DNA from: JAQICX01 sp964441455
Lineage (GTDB): Bacteria; Verrucomicrobiota; Kiritimatiellia; JAQICX01
DNA: 13,313 bases
Assembly (NCBI GenBank): GCA_964441455.1
Contig: CAYTUX010000221.1
Span: 1 to 13,313, forward strand
Direction: 5' to 3'
The notes below the pieces were generated by a model. The model ran no database searches. It saw nothing but the letters and a program-made list of their open reading frames with translations, and was not told where the DNA came from. Shown piece after piece: positions 5,749-13,129 of the stretch; the first letter of the stretch is position 1, and the number at the start of each line of letters is the position of its first letter. The translations under genes were made by a program, and so were the position numbers.

Positions 5749-6708
5749 ATGAACAAACAAAGAATTAACTTCCTGCACATCATTGAACTCCTTTTTGCAA
5801 TTCCATTTGTCTTTATTTTACCAATCTTTCCTCGATTTTTAATAATATCTATATCCAAATCTATTGGCAAATTATGTTGTCTTACAAAAGGTCGTGATTA
5901 CAAAGTATCCATGGCTAATCTTGATCTTGTGTTTGGAGATTCTAAATCGCACAAAGAAAAACAAAAAATAACAGCAGCATCTTTTTCATCATTTATTTTA
6001 ACTGTGATGGATATGATATGGTTTTCGTTCCTAACAAAAAAAAGAATAAATAAACATGTGATTAATATGGCTGCCCTTGAGGCTCTTACCGAACAGGGAG
6101 CAGTCACAGTAACCGGGCACATTGGTAATTGGGAGTTACTTGCAAAAACGGGTGCTATGTTCTGTAAACAGCTTGTTACCATTGCTGCTCCATCAAAGAA
6201 CAGATATATTGACAAACTCATTTCAAAGCTAAGAACAAGTGAAAAATTAATTATGATACCTAAACGTGGAGCATTAAAACAACTTCTCAAAGCTCTTAAA
6301 AATGAAGAAACAATTGCCATTGCGGCAGACCAGAACACTCTTCCAAAAAATGGAGGAACTTATGTGAATTTTCTTGGAGTGCCGGCACCTATCACGAGAG
6401 CACCTTTCCTGTTGGCGGAAAAGACCGGAAAACCTATATTTGTAGGCTACTGCATTCCAACAGAAAAGTATAAATATAAAATATATTTATCTAAACCATA
6501 TTATATAACTGAAAAACAGAGCGAAGAAAAAGTTACTGAAGCTGTGATTAAAGAACTGGAAAAAACCATACTTGAACATCCGGAGTTCTGGCTATGGATG
6601 TACAAAAAATGGAAATATATACCAAAATCAATGGACGAAAGCAAATATCCATTCTGTGCAAAACGTCATAATCGGGAAAAATACTTCGATACAAAAGATA
6701 ACATGTGA
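5749..6708 (+). CDS. Lipid A biosynthesis acyltransferase family protein (LpxL/HtrB-like)
   Basis: These inner-membrane enzymes transfer a secondary acyl chain from acyl-ACP to a lipid A precursor. The 319-residue length fits the family. The N-terminus has a hydrophobic stretch (about 8-36), then MANLDLVFGD (55-64), the catalytic HX4E motif in GHIGNWE (His124, Glu129), the block ADQNTLPKNGG, FLGVPAPITRAPFLLAEKTG, and the C-terminal PEFWLWMYKKWK, matching the LpxL PEQWLW-type signature. I chose 5749 because GGAAGA lies just upstream and earlier in-frame codons fall inside tRNA-Lys. It overlaps comF-like by 4 nt. Presence of this gene implies an LPS-type outer membrane. The acyl chain and the exact lipid acceptor cannot be told; related acyltransferases act on other glycolipids. 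Confidence 0.85.
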   Translation: MNKQRINFLHIIELLFAIPFVFILPIFPRFLIISISKSIGKLCCLTKGRDYKVSMANLDLVFGDSKSHKEKQKITAASFSSFILTVMDMIWFSFLTKKRINKHVINMAALEALTEQGAVTVTGHIGNWELLAKTGAMFCKQLVTIAAPSKNRYIDKLISKLRTSEKLIMIPKRGALKQLLKALKNEETIAIAADQNTLPKNGGTYVNFLGVPAPITRAPFLLAEKTGKPIFVGYCIPTEKYKYKIYLSKPYYITEKQSEEKVTEAVIKELEKTILEHPEFWLWMYKKWKYIPKSMDESKYPFCAKRHNREKYFDTKDNM

Positions 6709-7430
6709 AGCTTTTACCAAAAATATATGAAAACCTGCTCGAATTTATCTGGCCGAGATTCTGTATAAACTGCAGCGAAAAGCTGAAGACCGGTCAGGGT
6801 ATATTCTGTGAAGATTGTATAAATAGAATTAATTATATCCATATGCCATATTGTGATATATGCGGAGATCCTGTGGATGGAGATGTCAGAAAAAACTATA
6901 CATGCCAATACTGCAACCAAAGAAATCCACACTTCTTAATGGCAAGGTCGGCAATACGATTTGATGGTGTTGCAAAAAAAACTATTTATGAGCTGAAATA
7001 CAACAAGGAAACATACGTTGGCAAATACCTTGCTCAATTAGCCTTTCATACTATAGAAAATGAGTATGAAAATGTTATATTCGACTATGTAACATATATA
7101 CCTCTCCACAAAAGAAAAACAAAACAAAGAACATTCAATCAATCTAAATTAATTGCACAATATATTGCAAAAATGCTGAAAGTAAATCTGGCAGCGGATT
7201 TATTGATAAGGTCAAAGTATACAAATACACAAACATTATTAAACTTTCAGGAAAGAAGAAAAAATATATCAGGTGCTTTTAAAGCAGCAAATATATCCAA
7301 ACTTGAAAACAAAACCATACTTTTGGTCGATGATGTAATGACAACGGGAGCAACTGTTAACGAATGCTCTAAAGTTTTAAAAACAGCCGGAGCTCTTAAC
7401 GTATATGTAATAACTGTCGCCCGAGGCTAG
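6705..7430 (+). CDS. comF: ComF-family phosphoribosyltransferase-like protein
   Basis: ComF-type proteins combine zinc-binding cysteines with a type I phosphoribosyltransferase fold; in competent bacteria ComF is needed for uptake and processing of transforming DNA, while elsewhere its role is open. The 241-residue product has four CxxC pairs at 20/23, 35/38, 50/53 and 67/70, followed by YIPLHKRKTKQRTFNQS and the PRPP loop VDDVMTTGAT (208-217). The gene probably starts with GTG 6705, overlapping the TGA of the acyltransferase by 4 nt, which indicates translational coupling; there is no independent ribosome binding site. It converges on the methyltransferase gene with only 22 bp between stops and no clear terminator. 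Confidence 0.87.
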   Translation: MKLLPKIYENLLEFIWPRFCINCSEKLKTGQGIFCEDCINRINYIHMPYCDICGDPVDGDVRKNYTCQYCNQRNPHFLMARSAIRFDGVAKKTIYELKYNKETYVGKYLAQLAFHTIENEYENVIFDYVTYIPLHKRKTKQRTFNQSKLIAQYIAKMLKVNLAADLLIRSKYTNTQTLLNFQERRKNISGAFKAANISKLENKTILLVDDVMTTGATVNECSKVLKTAGALNVYVITVARG

Positions 7431-7452
7431 AACATTGCAAGAATGAAATGCT

Positions 7453-8415
7453 CTAATCCATCCAGGCAAGCAGTCCGTGCAGTGAACTCTCTCGAACCTT
7501 CCCGCTTCCTATAAAATCTCTGCCTTGACATATTTTATTAAATGCCAAAACAGTTCGCCCCGCTCTATTGGCTCCATCAACAAGTAACGAGTGAAAAAAT
7601 GCATGTGACATCGACGAATTATTACTTGAAACTAATATGGTTCCATTTGCTTCCAATAACAACAATGACTTATAAATCAAATCATTGAAAGAATCTTTTA
7701 CAGAAAAATGGCTCTTTTTGTTTCTGGAAAATGAAGGTGGATCCAAAACAATTGAGCTAAATTTGAGTTTTTCAGTTATAGCCCTATCAAGATATGTCAA
7801 AACATCAGATTGAACAAATGTCTCTTGATTAAATATTAAATTGTTCAATTCATAGTTCTTTCGTCCCCATTGAAGATTTTTTTTGCTGATATCAACATTA
7901 ACTGTTTTACATCCATTAGATGCTGCATATACCCCAAATGAACAGGTATATGAAAAACAGTTTAACATTGAACTCTCTGATAATAAAACTGCTGACAACT
8001 TTTTACGATGATCTCTCATATCAAGAAACAGACCATTATTAACAGCATCGTTGCAGTCAATAAAAAATTTAAGCCCGTTTTCAACAACAATAGTTTTGCT
8101 GCAGCTGGTTGTATCTTTCAAAATAATTGTAGGAATCTCTTTTAAGGAGAGACCATTAGATGAACAACGAAGTTTTATAATAAAATATTCCGCGTCAACA
8201 CAACTTAGAAATTTCAGCCCGATGTACTCAGCTCTCTTTTCTAGATTTTTATCGAAAATCTGCAAGACATAATGTTTGTTAAACTTGTCAAGTGTCACCC
8301 CTTCAAGTCCATCACCAATGCCGTTAAAAACTCTATATGCAGTAGAATCTATACCTTGACGACGTTTAAATGCATCTTCAAAAAAACCGGGTATTTTATG
8401 ATATTCATTTGCCAT
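7453..8415 (-). CDS. Class I SAM-dependent rRNA methyltransferase (RlmI/RlmK-like, COG1092 type)
   Basis: This 320-residue protein probably methylates 23S rRNA. The N-terminal part (about 1-120) has the substrate-domain pattern RVFNGIGDGLEGVTLDKF. The catalytic Rossmann domain begins at NGLFLDMRDHRK (127-138), with SAM motif I LNCFSYTCSFGVYAASNG (151-168), the acidic ribose contact VNVDISKKN, motif IV DPPSFS (225-230) and motif VI VSSNN (262-266). RlmI-type m5C enzymes usually have a catalytic Cys around motif VI; here it is SSNN, closer to the FSNN of RlmK-type guanosine methyltransferases. The modified base is therefore uncertain. The ATG lies 5 nt beyond the rsmE stop, so it is the last gene of the grpE operon. 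Confidence 0.8.
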   Translation of the reverse strand: MANEYHKIPGFFEDAFKRRQGIDSTAYRVFNGIGDGLEGVTLDKFNKHYVLQIFDKNLEKRAEYIGLKFLSCVDAEYFIIKLRCSSNGLSLKEIPTIILKDTTSCSKTIVVENGLKFFIDCNDAVNNGLFLDMRDHRKKLSAVLLSESSMLNCFSYTCSFGVYAASNGCKTVNVDISKKNLQWGRKNYELNNLIFNQETFVQSDVLTYLDRAITEKLKFSSIVLDPPSFSRNKKSHFSVKDSFNDLIYKSLLLLEANGTILVSSNNSSMSHAFFHSLLVDGANRAGRTVLAFNKICQGRDFIGSGKVRESSLHGLLAWMD

Positions 8416-8420
8416 AATCT

Positions 8421-9176
8421 TTAATTAATAAACTCATAGGCTAAAATTGATGTGGCATATATCGATGCCGTCTCAACTCTCATAATCAGCTTCCCAAATG
8501 ATACAGGAATTCCTCCTTGCTCAACAAGAAAATTATGCTCTTTTTCCGTAAAATCTCCCTCCGGTCCAATAAAAACACCTATAGAATCAATGGATTTACC
8601 CTCTGTCTTGATTCTTTGAATAACTTTTTGTAATTTAACTGCGGAATCATCTAGCGATGCAATCAGGAACAAGTCAGGTTTCTCAAACTTCTCAAAAACA
8701 CTTTCAACTGATACCACTTCGGTAATAGCAGGAATATCAGATCGACCACACTGCTTTGCCGCACTCAATGCAATAGAATGCCACCGACTGATTTTGTGCT
8801 GCTCAGCTTTAGAATCGATTATCTTAACAACAACCCGTTCGGTAATCATTGGTATAATTTCATGAACACCAAGTTCAGTACATTTCTCAATTAATGTGTC
8901 AATACGTTTACCTTTTGGTATTGCCTGATAAAGAGTTAACCTGAACGATTTTTCATCAGTAATAACATCCGATACAATTTTCAGACAAACAGCAGCATCA
9001 TGTTCTCCGTTTTCATTGACAACAATAGCTCTTGTCTCACGCCCTTCTCCATCAAAAATTTCAACAGCCTCACCAATCTTTAATCTCATAACATGAGTAA
9101 TATGATGCAGTTCGTCTTTTGATGGAAAAGCATATTTGCCCTGCCAATTATTCTGTTGTATATAGCATCTATGCAT
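8421..9176 (-). CDS. rsmE: 16S rRNA (uracil-1498-N3)-methyltransferase RsmE
   Basis: RsmE methylates N3 of U1498 in helix 44 of 16S rRNA using S-adenosylmethionine, acting on assembled 30S subunits. The 251-residue length is typical. An N-terminal PUA-like domain carries HHITHVMRLKIGEAVEIFDG (24-43). The SPOUT domain has AIPKGKRIDTLIEKCTELGV (85-104), AAKQCGRSDIP (139-149), the SAM-binding loop IGPEGDFTEKE (203-213) and the knot segment FGKLIMRVETA (227-237). Position 208 is Asp in GPEGDF where Gly is common; this looks tolerable. It follows dnaJ after 25 nt and precedes the second methyltransferase by 5 nt. A dnaJ-rsmE neighbourhood is known from Bacillus-type heat shock operons. No Shine-Dalgarno site is obvious. 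Confidence 0.93.
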   Translation of the reverse strand: MHRCYIQQNNWQGKYAFPSKDELHHITHVMRLKIGEAVEIFDGEGRETRAIVVNENGEHDAAVCLKIVSDVITDEKSFRLTLYQAIPKGKRIDTLIEKCTELGVHEIIPMITERVVVKIIDSKAEQHKISRWHSIALSAAKQCGRSDIPAITEVVSVESVFEKFEKPDLFLIASLDDSAVKLQKVIQRIKTEGKSIDSIGVFIGPEGDFTEKEHNFLVEQGGIPVSFGKLIMRVETASIYATSILAYEFIN

Positions 9177-9201
9177 TTTGATGAATTCAATAGAATCTAT
9201 A

Positions 9202-10389
9202 CTATTTGTCCTTTAAAATAGCAGCTTTCTTTGCATAAAAAACATCTTTGTTCTTTTCAAAGGCTCGTTTGTCAGGATAATTTGAGTTTGTCTCTGAGTC
9301 CAACAAATCTTTCAAAAGTTTTTTCTGTTTAGATGTCAACTTTACCGGAACCTCCGGAATGATTCTAATATGCAGATCTCCCTGTCCGTGACCACCAAGT
9401 CGTGGAACTCCTTTACCACGGAGCCTGAAAGTCTTACCTGTTTTGGAACCGGCAGGAATCTTTAAACTTGCTTTTCCATCAATCGTCGGAATCTCAATAC
9501 TTCCGCCAAGTGCACAAAGTGCAAATGATACAGGATACTCACAAAGAAGATCATTACCCTCTCTATGAAACACAGAATGCTCTTTTATGTGAAGCACAAC
9601 ATAAAGATCACCGGCTGAACCGCCACGAATACCACTCTCTCCTTTACCTGAAAGTCTAAGTCGAGAACCACTCTCAACTCCCTTTGGAATAGACAATGTC
9701 ATATGCTTCTTCTTCTTTACTCTACCTGTCCCGTTGCAATCTGAACATGGATTGGAATTCATCATCCCTTCTCCATGACAAACCGGACAAGTCTGACGCA
9801 TTTGAAAGAATCCTCCACCTGAAGTTATCTGACCTGCACCACCGCAATGTTTGCAAGTCTCCTTTTTGCTTCCCGGAGTAACTCCTGAACCGTTACATGT
9901 ACCACACTGGGTACCGATAGGCAAGGTAATCTCACGCTTTGATCCAAAAATTGCCTCTTCCAGATCAATCTCAAGATCAAATCGAAGATCATTACCTCGC
10001 TGTCCTCCATTTGATGAACGCCTGGAACCGCCGCCTCCTCCAAAAAAATCATCAAAAATTGCACCGCCACCGCCACCAAACAAATTGCTTAAAATATCCT
10101 GCAAGTCCGATTCGTGGGTAAAATCTCTGTTAAAATCAAATCCACCCTGACCAAATGATGACTTCACTCCTTCATGACCAAAACGATCATACTTGGCCCT
10201 CTTGTTTGGATCACTTAAAACCTCATAAGCTTCTGAAACTTCTTTAAATTTTGACTCTGCTTCAGTATCTCCCGGATTTTTATCCGGATGAAATTTCATC
10301 GCAAGCTTACGATAAGCCTTTTTTATCTCTTCAGCTGTGGAAGATTTTGTAACACCTAATAATTCATAATAATCTTTTTTTGTTGCCAT
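9202..10389 (-). CDS. dnaJ: Chaperone protein DnaJ (Hsp40, type I)
   Basis: DnaJ delivers unfolded clients to DnaK and stimulates its ATPase in the cytoplasm. The 395-residue protein has all type I parts: J domain (about 5-70) with HPD at 34-36, a Gly/Phe-rich linker (about 71-132) with two GGGGG runs, the zinc domain with CGTCNGSG, CKHCGGAG, CPVCHGEG and CSDCNGTG (162-222), and the client-binding C-terminal region ending in RIIPEVPVKLTSKQKKLLKDL. A lysine-rich tail of about 30 residues follows, slightly longer than in the E. coli protein. GAGGAAA at the end of grpE serves as ribosome binding site, and only 3 nt separate the grpE stop from this ATG, so the two are coupled. Confidence 0.97.
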   Translation of the reverse strand: MATKKDYYELLGVTKSSTAEEIKKAYRKLAMKFHPDKNPGDTEAESKFKEVSEAYEVLSDPNKRAKYDRFGHEGVKSSFGQGGFDFNRDFTHESDLQDILSNLFGGGGGAIFDDFFGGGGGSRRSSNGGQRGNDLRFDLEIDLEEAIFGSKREITLPIGTQCGTCNGSGVTPGSKKETCKHCGGAGQITSGGGFFQMRQTCPVCHGEGMMNSNPCSDCNGTGRVKKKKHMTLSIPKGVESGSRLRLSGKGESGIRGGSAGDLYVVLHIKEHSVFHREGNDLLCEYPVSFALCALGGSIEIPTIDGKASLKIPAGSKTGKTFRLRGKGVPRLGGHGQGDLHIRIIPEVPVKLTSKQKKLLKDLLDSETNSNYPDKRAFEKNKDVFYAKKAAILKDK

Positions 10390-10392
10390 TTT

Positions 10393-11001
10393 TTATTTTT
10401 CCTCTTCTGAAGTTTCTGGTTTTCCACTAGATACAACAACCTTTGCCGGTCTAATCAACTTATCTCCCAACTTATACCCTTTGCTGATCTGGGTAATAAC
10501 CATATTCTCATCAACATCCTCTGATGGTATATAAGAAAGTGCTTCATGCATATTAGGATCAAACTCACAATCTAATGCTTCAATATTTTCTAAACCAAAT
10601 TTGCCTAGCGTTGAATATAGCTGTCCGGCAACCATCTGAAAACCTTCAACAAAAGCCTTTGTATTTGAACTCTCCTCAATTGCTACATCTGCCGACTGTA
10701 AAGCTAAATCAAGATGATCCAAAACAGGCAATAACTCTTCAATTAAATTTTCATTTGCCTGAATATACATATCTTCACGTTCCCGAACCATACGCCTTCT
10801 GTAATTATCAAAATCAGCCCGTAGCCTTAATAATTGATCATTTAAAGTTATGTTCTCATCAGAAATCTTTGCAATATCTTCTTCAACATTCTGACCTTCG
10901 TCACTCTCAACTGTCTGCTCTGGTTCAAGAACTTCTACATCTTCTTCAACAGAATTATCTTTCTTCGCTTTCTTTGTGTTTTTTTTATCTGTTTTTTTCA
11001 T
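10393..11001 (-). CDS. grpE: Nucleotide exchange factor GrpE
   Basis: GrpE is the dimeric cofactor that releases ADP from DnaK. The 202-residue protein has an acidic and lysine-rich disordered N-terminus (about 1-48), a long helical region with the family pattern LRADFDNYRRRMVRERED (60-77), the four-helix part LLPVLDHLDLALQ (90-102), and the beta domain with EFDPNMHEALSYIP and the closing RPAKVVVSSG. It is the first gene of a minus-strand operon with dnaJ, rsmE and a methyltransferase. No dnaK or hrcA adjoins it, and I found no CIRCE inverted repeat in the 148 bp upstream, so regulation may rely on another heat-shock mechanism. The ribosome binding site is weak (GAAAG). Confidence 0.95.
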   Translation of the reverse strand: MKKTDKKNTKKAKKDNSVEEDVEVLEPEQTVESDEGQNVEEDIAKISDENITLNDQLLRLRADFDNYRRRMVREREDMYIQANENLIEELLPVLDHLDLALQSADVAIEESSNTKAFVEGFQMVAGQLYSTLGKFGLENIEALDCEFDPNMHEALSYIPSEDVDENMVITQISKGYKLGDKLIRPAKVVVSSGKPETSEEEK

Positions 11002-11065
11002 TATTTATCTTTCATTTAAAATATATTTTATATAAAATCTTATTAAATTTTTTGGAAGCCCAAAA

Positions 11066-11095
11066 TTCATATGGTATTCCCTCTTTATTATGCAA
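11066..11095 (-). promoter_or_regulatory. Possible promoter of the grpE operon
   Basis: On the minus strand TTGCAT (11095-11090), an 18-bp spacer and TATGAA (11071-11066) give a fair sigma-70 match. The start would be near 11059, about 58 nt before the grpE ATG. Other AT-rich candidates exist (a TATAAA lies further upstream), so the assignment is tentative. Confidence 0.3.
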
Positions 11096-11149
11096 CTTGG
11101 TAGTTAACATTTATACGCGAAAAAAATCAAGCAAAAAATCAACAAAACT

Positions 11150-11800
11150 ATGATAAATAACAATGATATTTTACTTTTTCAGGGTGATTCAATCACCGAC
11201 TGTGGAAGAAACAAAGAAATTGCAGAGCCTAACAACTATGATGCTCTTGGAAACGGATATGCCAAAAATATATCTTATGATGTCCTTACAAGATATGCCG
11301 GCTTAAAAATAAAATGCTATAACAGAGGAATAAGCGGAAACAAGATTACCGACTTAACTGCTCGGTGGAACAGGGATGCCATAAACCTAAAACCTGACAT
11401 CATAAGCATACTGATTGGTGTTAATGACACATGGCACGGCAAAAACCATAACGATGGAGTATCGGTTGAACGCTATGCTCAATACTATAAAATGTTACTT
11501 GATTTCACAATGCAGGAACTACCTGATGTAAAACTAGTACTTTGCGAACCTTTTGTACTATTGTCCAATCTAAAAAACTGGGCTGTTTCAGAAGACTGGC
11601 TGCCTGAAATAGAAGCTCGCAGCAGAATTGTTCAGCAACTGGCAAAAGACTTTGACGCAACATTTGTTCCTTTCCGGAAAGAACTTGATGAAGCTCTGAA
11701 AAAGGCTCCGCCTGAATATTGGCTGGGTGACGGTGTACACCCGACACATACCGGACACAAACTTATGGCGAACGCATGGACAAAATACACGGGAATTTAA
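11150..11800 (+). CDS. SGNH/GDSL-type hydrolase
   Basis: SGNH hydrolases cleave esters, often acetyl groups on carbohydrates, or act as lysophospholipases or thioesterases. The 216-residue protein carries all four blocks: I GDSITD with nucleophile Ser14, II NRGISGNK with Gly60, III GVNDTWH with Asn92, and V DGVHPTHTGH with Asp194 and His197. There is no signal peptide, so it is predicted to be cytoplasmic. The sequence resembles the carbohydrate-esterase branch (DxxHPTxxGH and a long GVNDT loop), so deacetylation of a sugar is a reasonable but unproven guess. The gene is divergent from grpE, with 148 bp between start codons and no clear Shine-Dalgarno site. Confidence 0.9.
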   Translation: MINNNDILLFQGDSITDCGRNKEIAEPNNYDALGNGYAKNISYDVLTRYAGLKIKCYNRGISGNKITDLTARWNRDAINLKPDIISILIGVNDTWHGKNHNDGVSVERYAQYYKMLLDFTMQELPDVKLVLCEPFVLLSNLKNWAVSEDWLPEIEARSRIVQQLAKDFDATFVPFRKELDEALKKAPPEYWLGDGVHPTHTGHKLMANAWTKYTGI

Positions 11801-11821
11801 ACTGTCGCACAAATCAGCCTC

Positions 11822-11859
11822 ATCCGTCCGATTGGTCGCAGCAACCCAATCCGTCCGAT
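11822..11859. repeat. Short direct repeat ATCCGTCCGAT (x2) with internal inverted repeat
   Basis: The 11-mer ATCCGTCCGAT occurs at 11822-11832 and 11849-11859. Between them GATTGG (11830-11835) and CCAATC (11846-11851) can pair. It lies in the 155-bp spacer after the hydrolase, which also contains the 18-base sequence (11911-11928) shared with 5277-5294. No T-run follows, so a terminator is not supported. Confidence 0.6.
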
Positions 11860-11955
11860 GGACCTGATATTAAGATATTGTCTTGCTGTCACACAAGTTG
11901 TTGTTTTGGTAAAAATGGCTTTTCAAAATTTAACTAAAAAATATTTTTATACATT

Positions 11956-12363
11956 ATGATAACACCAAATAAAAAAAACAAATTAGCCGACAGAATGAAA
12001 GAACTTAAAATCTTCGACGATGACCTCGAAGAAAAATTCGTCCTAGGCTCCGGCAAAGGCGGACAGAAAGTCAATAAAACAAGCTCATGTGTCGTACTTA
12101 AGCATATCCCTACAGGTATTGTGATCAAATGCCAGAAAGAACGCTCAAGAGAAATAAATCGATACGCTGCAAAAAAAGAACTGTGCGAACGTATCGAAGA
12201 AAAAGAACTGGGTATTAAATCTGCAAGACAAAAGGCATTCGAAAAAATTCGCCGTCAAAAACGAAAACGCTCTAAACGCGCAAAAGAAAAAATGCTCGCA
12301 GACAAAGCACACCAATCCACAAAAAAAGAAAATCGCAAAAATATCAATCCCAAAGACCTGTAG
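11956..12363 (+). CDS. Peptide chain release factor-like protein (GGQ domain, ribosome rescue type)
   Basis: This 135-residue protein consists essentially of the catalytic domain of class I release factors, with the peptidyl-tRNA hydrolysis motif GSGKGGQKVNK (31-41; GGQ 35-37), then TSSCVVLKHIPTGIVIKCQ. Its C-terminus (about 85-130) is a Lys/Arg-rich tail of the kind ArfB and the mitochondrial C12orf65/mtRF-R use to enter the ribosomal mRNA channel or bind rRNA. It lacks the codon-recognition domains, so it likely releases peptides from stalled ribosomes or split large subunits rather than reading stop codons. It is shorter than RF1/RF2 (about 360 residues) and close to the 140-residue ArfB, but the N-terminal sequence is not clearly ArfB. 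No Shine-Dalgarno site is visible. Confidence 0.88.
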   Translation: MITPNKKNKLADRMKELKIFDDDLEEKFVLGSGKGGQKVNKTSSCVVLKHIPTGIVIKCQKERSREINRYAAKKELCERIEEKELGIKSARQKAFEKIRRQKRKRSKRAKEKMLADKAHQSTKKENRKNINPKDL

Positions 12364-12384
12364 AGGTAGGCTTCGTACCTACCT
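12364..12384. repeat. Hairpin directly after the release factor-like gene
   Basis: AGGTAGG (12364-12370) pairs perfectly with CCTACCT (12378-12384) around a 7-nt loop, beginning at the base after the stop codon. The minus strand shows GTAG before its own small stem, recalling the REP-like elements near the tRNAs. No T-run follows, so either a REP-like repeat or an RNA 3' stabiliser is possible. Confidence 0.55.
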
Positions 12385-12466
12385 GAAAAAGGTACAGACG
12401 AGATTTATCGCACCTCTCTTAGATTTATTCCGTCTCTTCCTAAACATTAACTGACCCTTGTCAATT

Positions 12467-12508
12467 AACCATTAATCATTACCCATCAACCATTAACCGT
12501 TAACCATT
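12467..12508. repeat. Tandem heptamer repeat, six units of AACCATT type
   Basis: Six consecutive 7-bp units read AACCATT, AATCATT, ACCCATC, AACCATT, AACCGTT, AACCATT. The last unit and part of the fifth overlap the 3' end of the DUF2157 gene and supply its stop codon and last two full codons. The 103 bp before it (12364-12466) hold the hairpin above and no gene. Confidence 0.8.
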
Positions 12509-13129
12509 ATTTATCTCTCTTTTCCTAATTTTAATCATAACAATATTTGCTGTTAAAAAAACAGGAATTAAAAGTAGCCAGAAACCATAAGATGAACCAC
12601 TCCTGTCCATAGAGATACAGCACCATGCTGATAAAAGAGCAAGATAAACAATATAACTTCCGGTAGAATTCAAAATAAACATGATTGGTAAAATCAATAG
12701 TAACCAGGTCATAAAAAATGCAAGCGTATCAGATGGCAGATGATAAGTCTGACCAATCAAAGCAATCGTTGCCCCAACCGAAATCGAGTAGAATAGACCA
12801 GCAGATTCTTTCCAGACAATACTCTCTTTCTTTAATACAAAAAAACTCCAAACCGCTCCAATCAAAATTGGTAATATAGAAATAAATGTTCTTGCAGGAC
12901 GACCAAAAACATCCCAGTTATGTGCTAAAATAAGAATAATTCCTCCGGCAATGCTTAATGAACCCAACACAGCAAAAGCAATTAATATCCAATGAATACT
13001 GCTTGTTGTCTTTTTGTCATAATATTCATTGATTTCACGATAAGTAATATCAGAAATCACCTGCTCATCTCGTAGAACATCAATCTCCGACTTAAATAAT
13101 TTCAATCTCCACGAAGATATCTTTCGCAT
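12500..13129 (-). CDS. DUF2157 membrane protein, probably shortened
   Basis: DUF2157 proteins are inner-membrane proteins of unknown function. The 209-residue product starts with a soluble segment (1-43) containing LRDEQVISDITYREINEYY, typical of the domain. About six hydrophobic segments follow (roughly 45-70, 80-98, 110-128, 133-152, 156-172, 181-199). The family patterns AHNWDVFGRPAR and ALIGQTYHLPSDTLAFF are present. Many family members are, as I recall, 350-450 residues long, so this one appears to lack the second half. Its stop codon lies in a tandem heptamer repeat, which may have replaced the original 3' end. The start is well supported by AGGGGG 5-10 nt upstream of the ATG. I see no gene in 13130-13313 upstream of it. 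Confidence 0.78.
   Translation of the reverse strand: MRKISSWRLKLFKSEIDVLRDEQVISDITYREINEYYDKKTTSSIHWILIAFAVLGSLSIAGGIILILAHNWDVFGRPARTFISILPILIGAVWSFFVLKKESIVWKESAGLFYSISVGATIALIGQTYHLPSDTLAFFMTWLLLILPIMFILNSTGSYIVYLALLSAWCCISMDRSGSSYGFWLLLIPVFLTANIVMIKIRKREINNG

Noticed and set aside
9825..10150. Open frames opposite or out of frame with the dnaJ Gly/Phe and zinc regions
   Set aside because: Pro- or Arg-rich translations arise from the GGN-rich dnaJ sequence; dnaJ itself is certain.
10575..11153. 192-codon open frame opposite grpE
   Set aside because: It is antisense to a confident grpE gene, rich in Leu, Gln and His as expected from complementing acidic helical codons, and has no recognisable domain.
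12467..12508. CRISPR-like or origin iteron array
   Set aside because: The units are 7-bp contiguous repeats without spacers, and no replication gene or DnaA-box cluster lies nearby.
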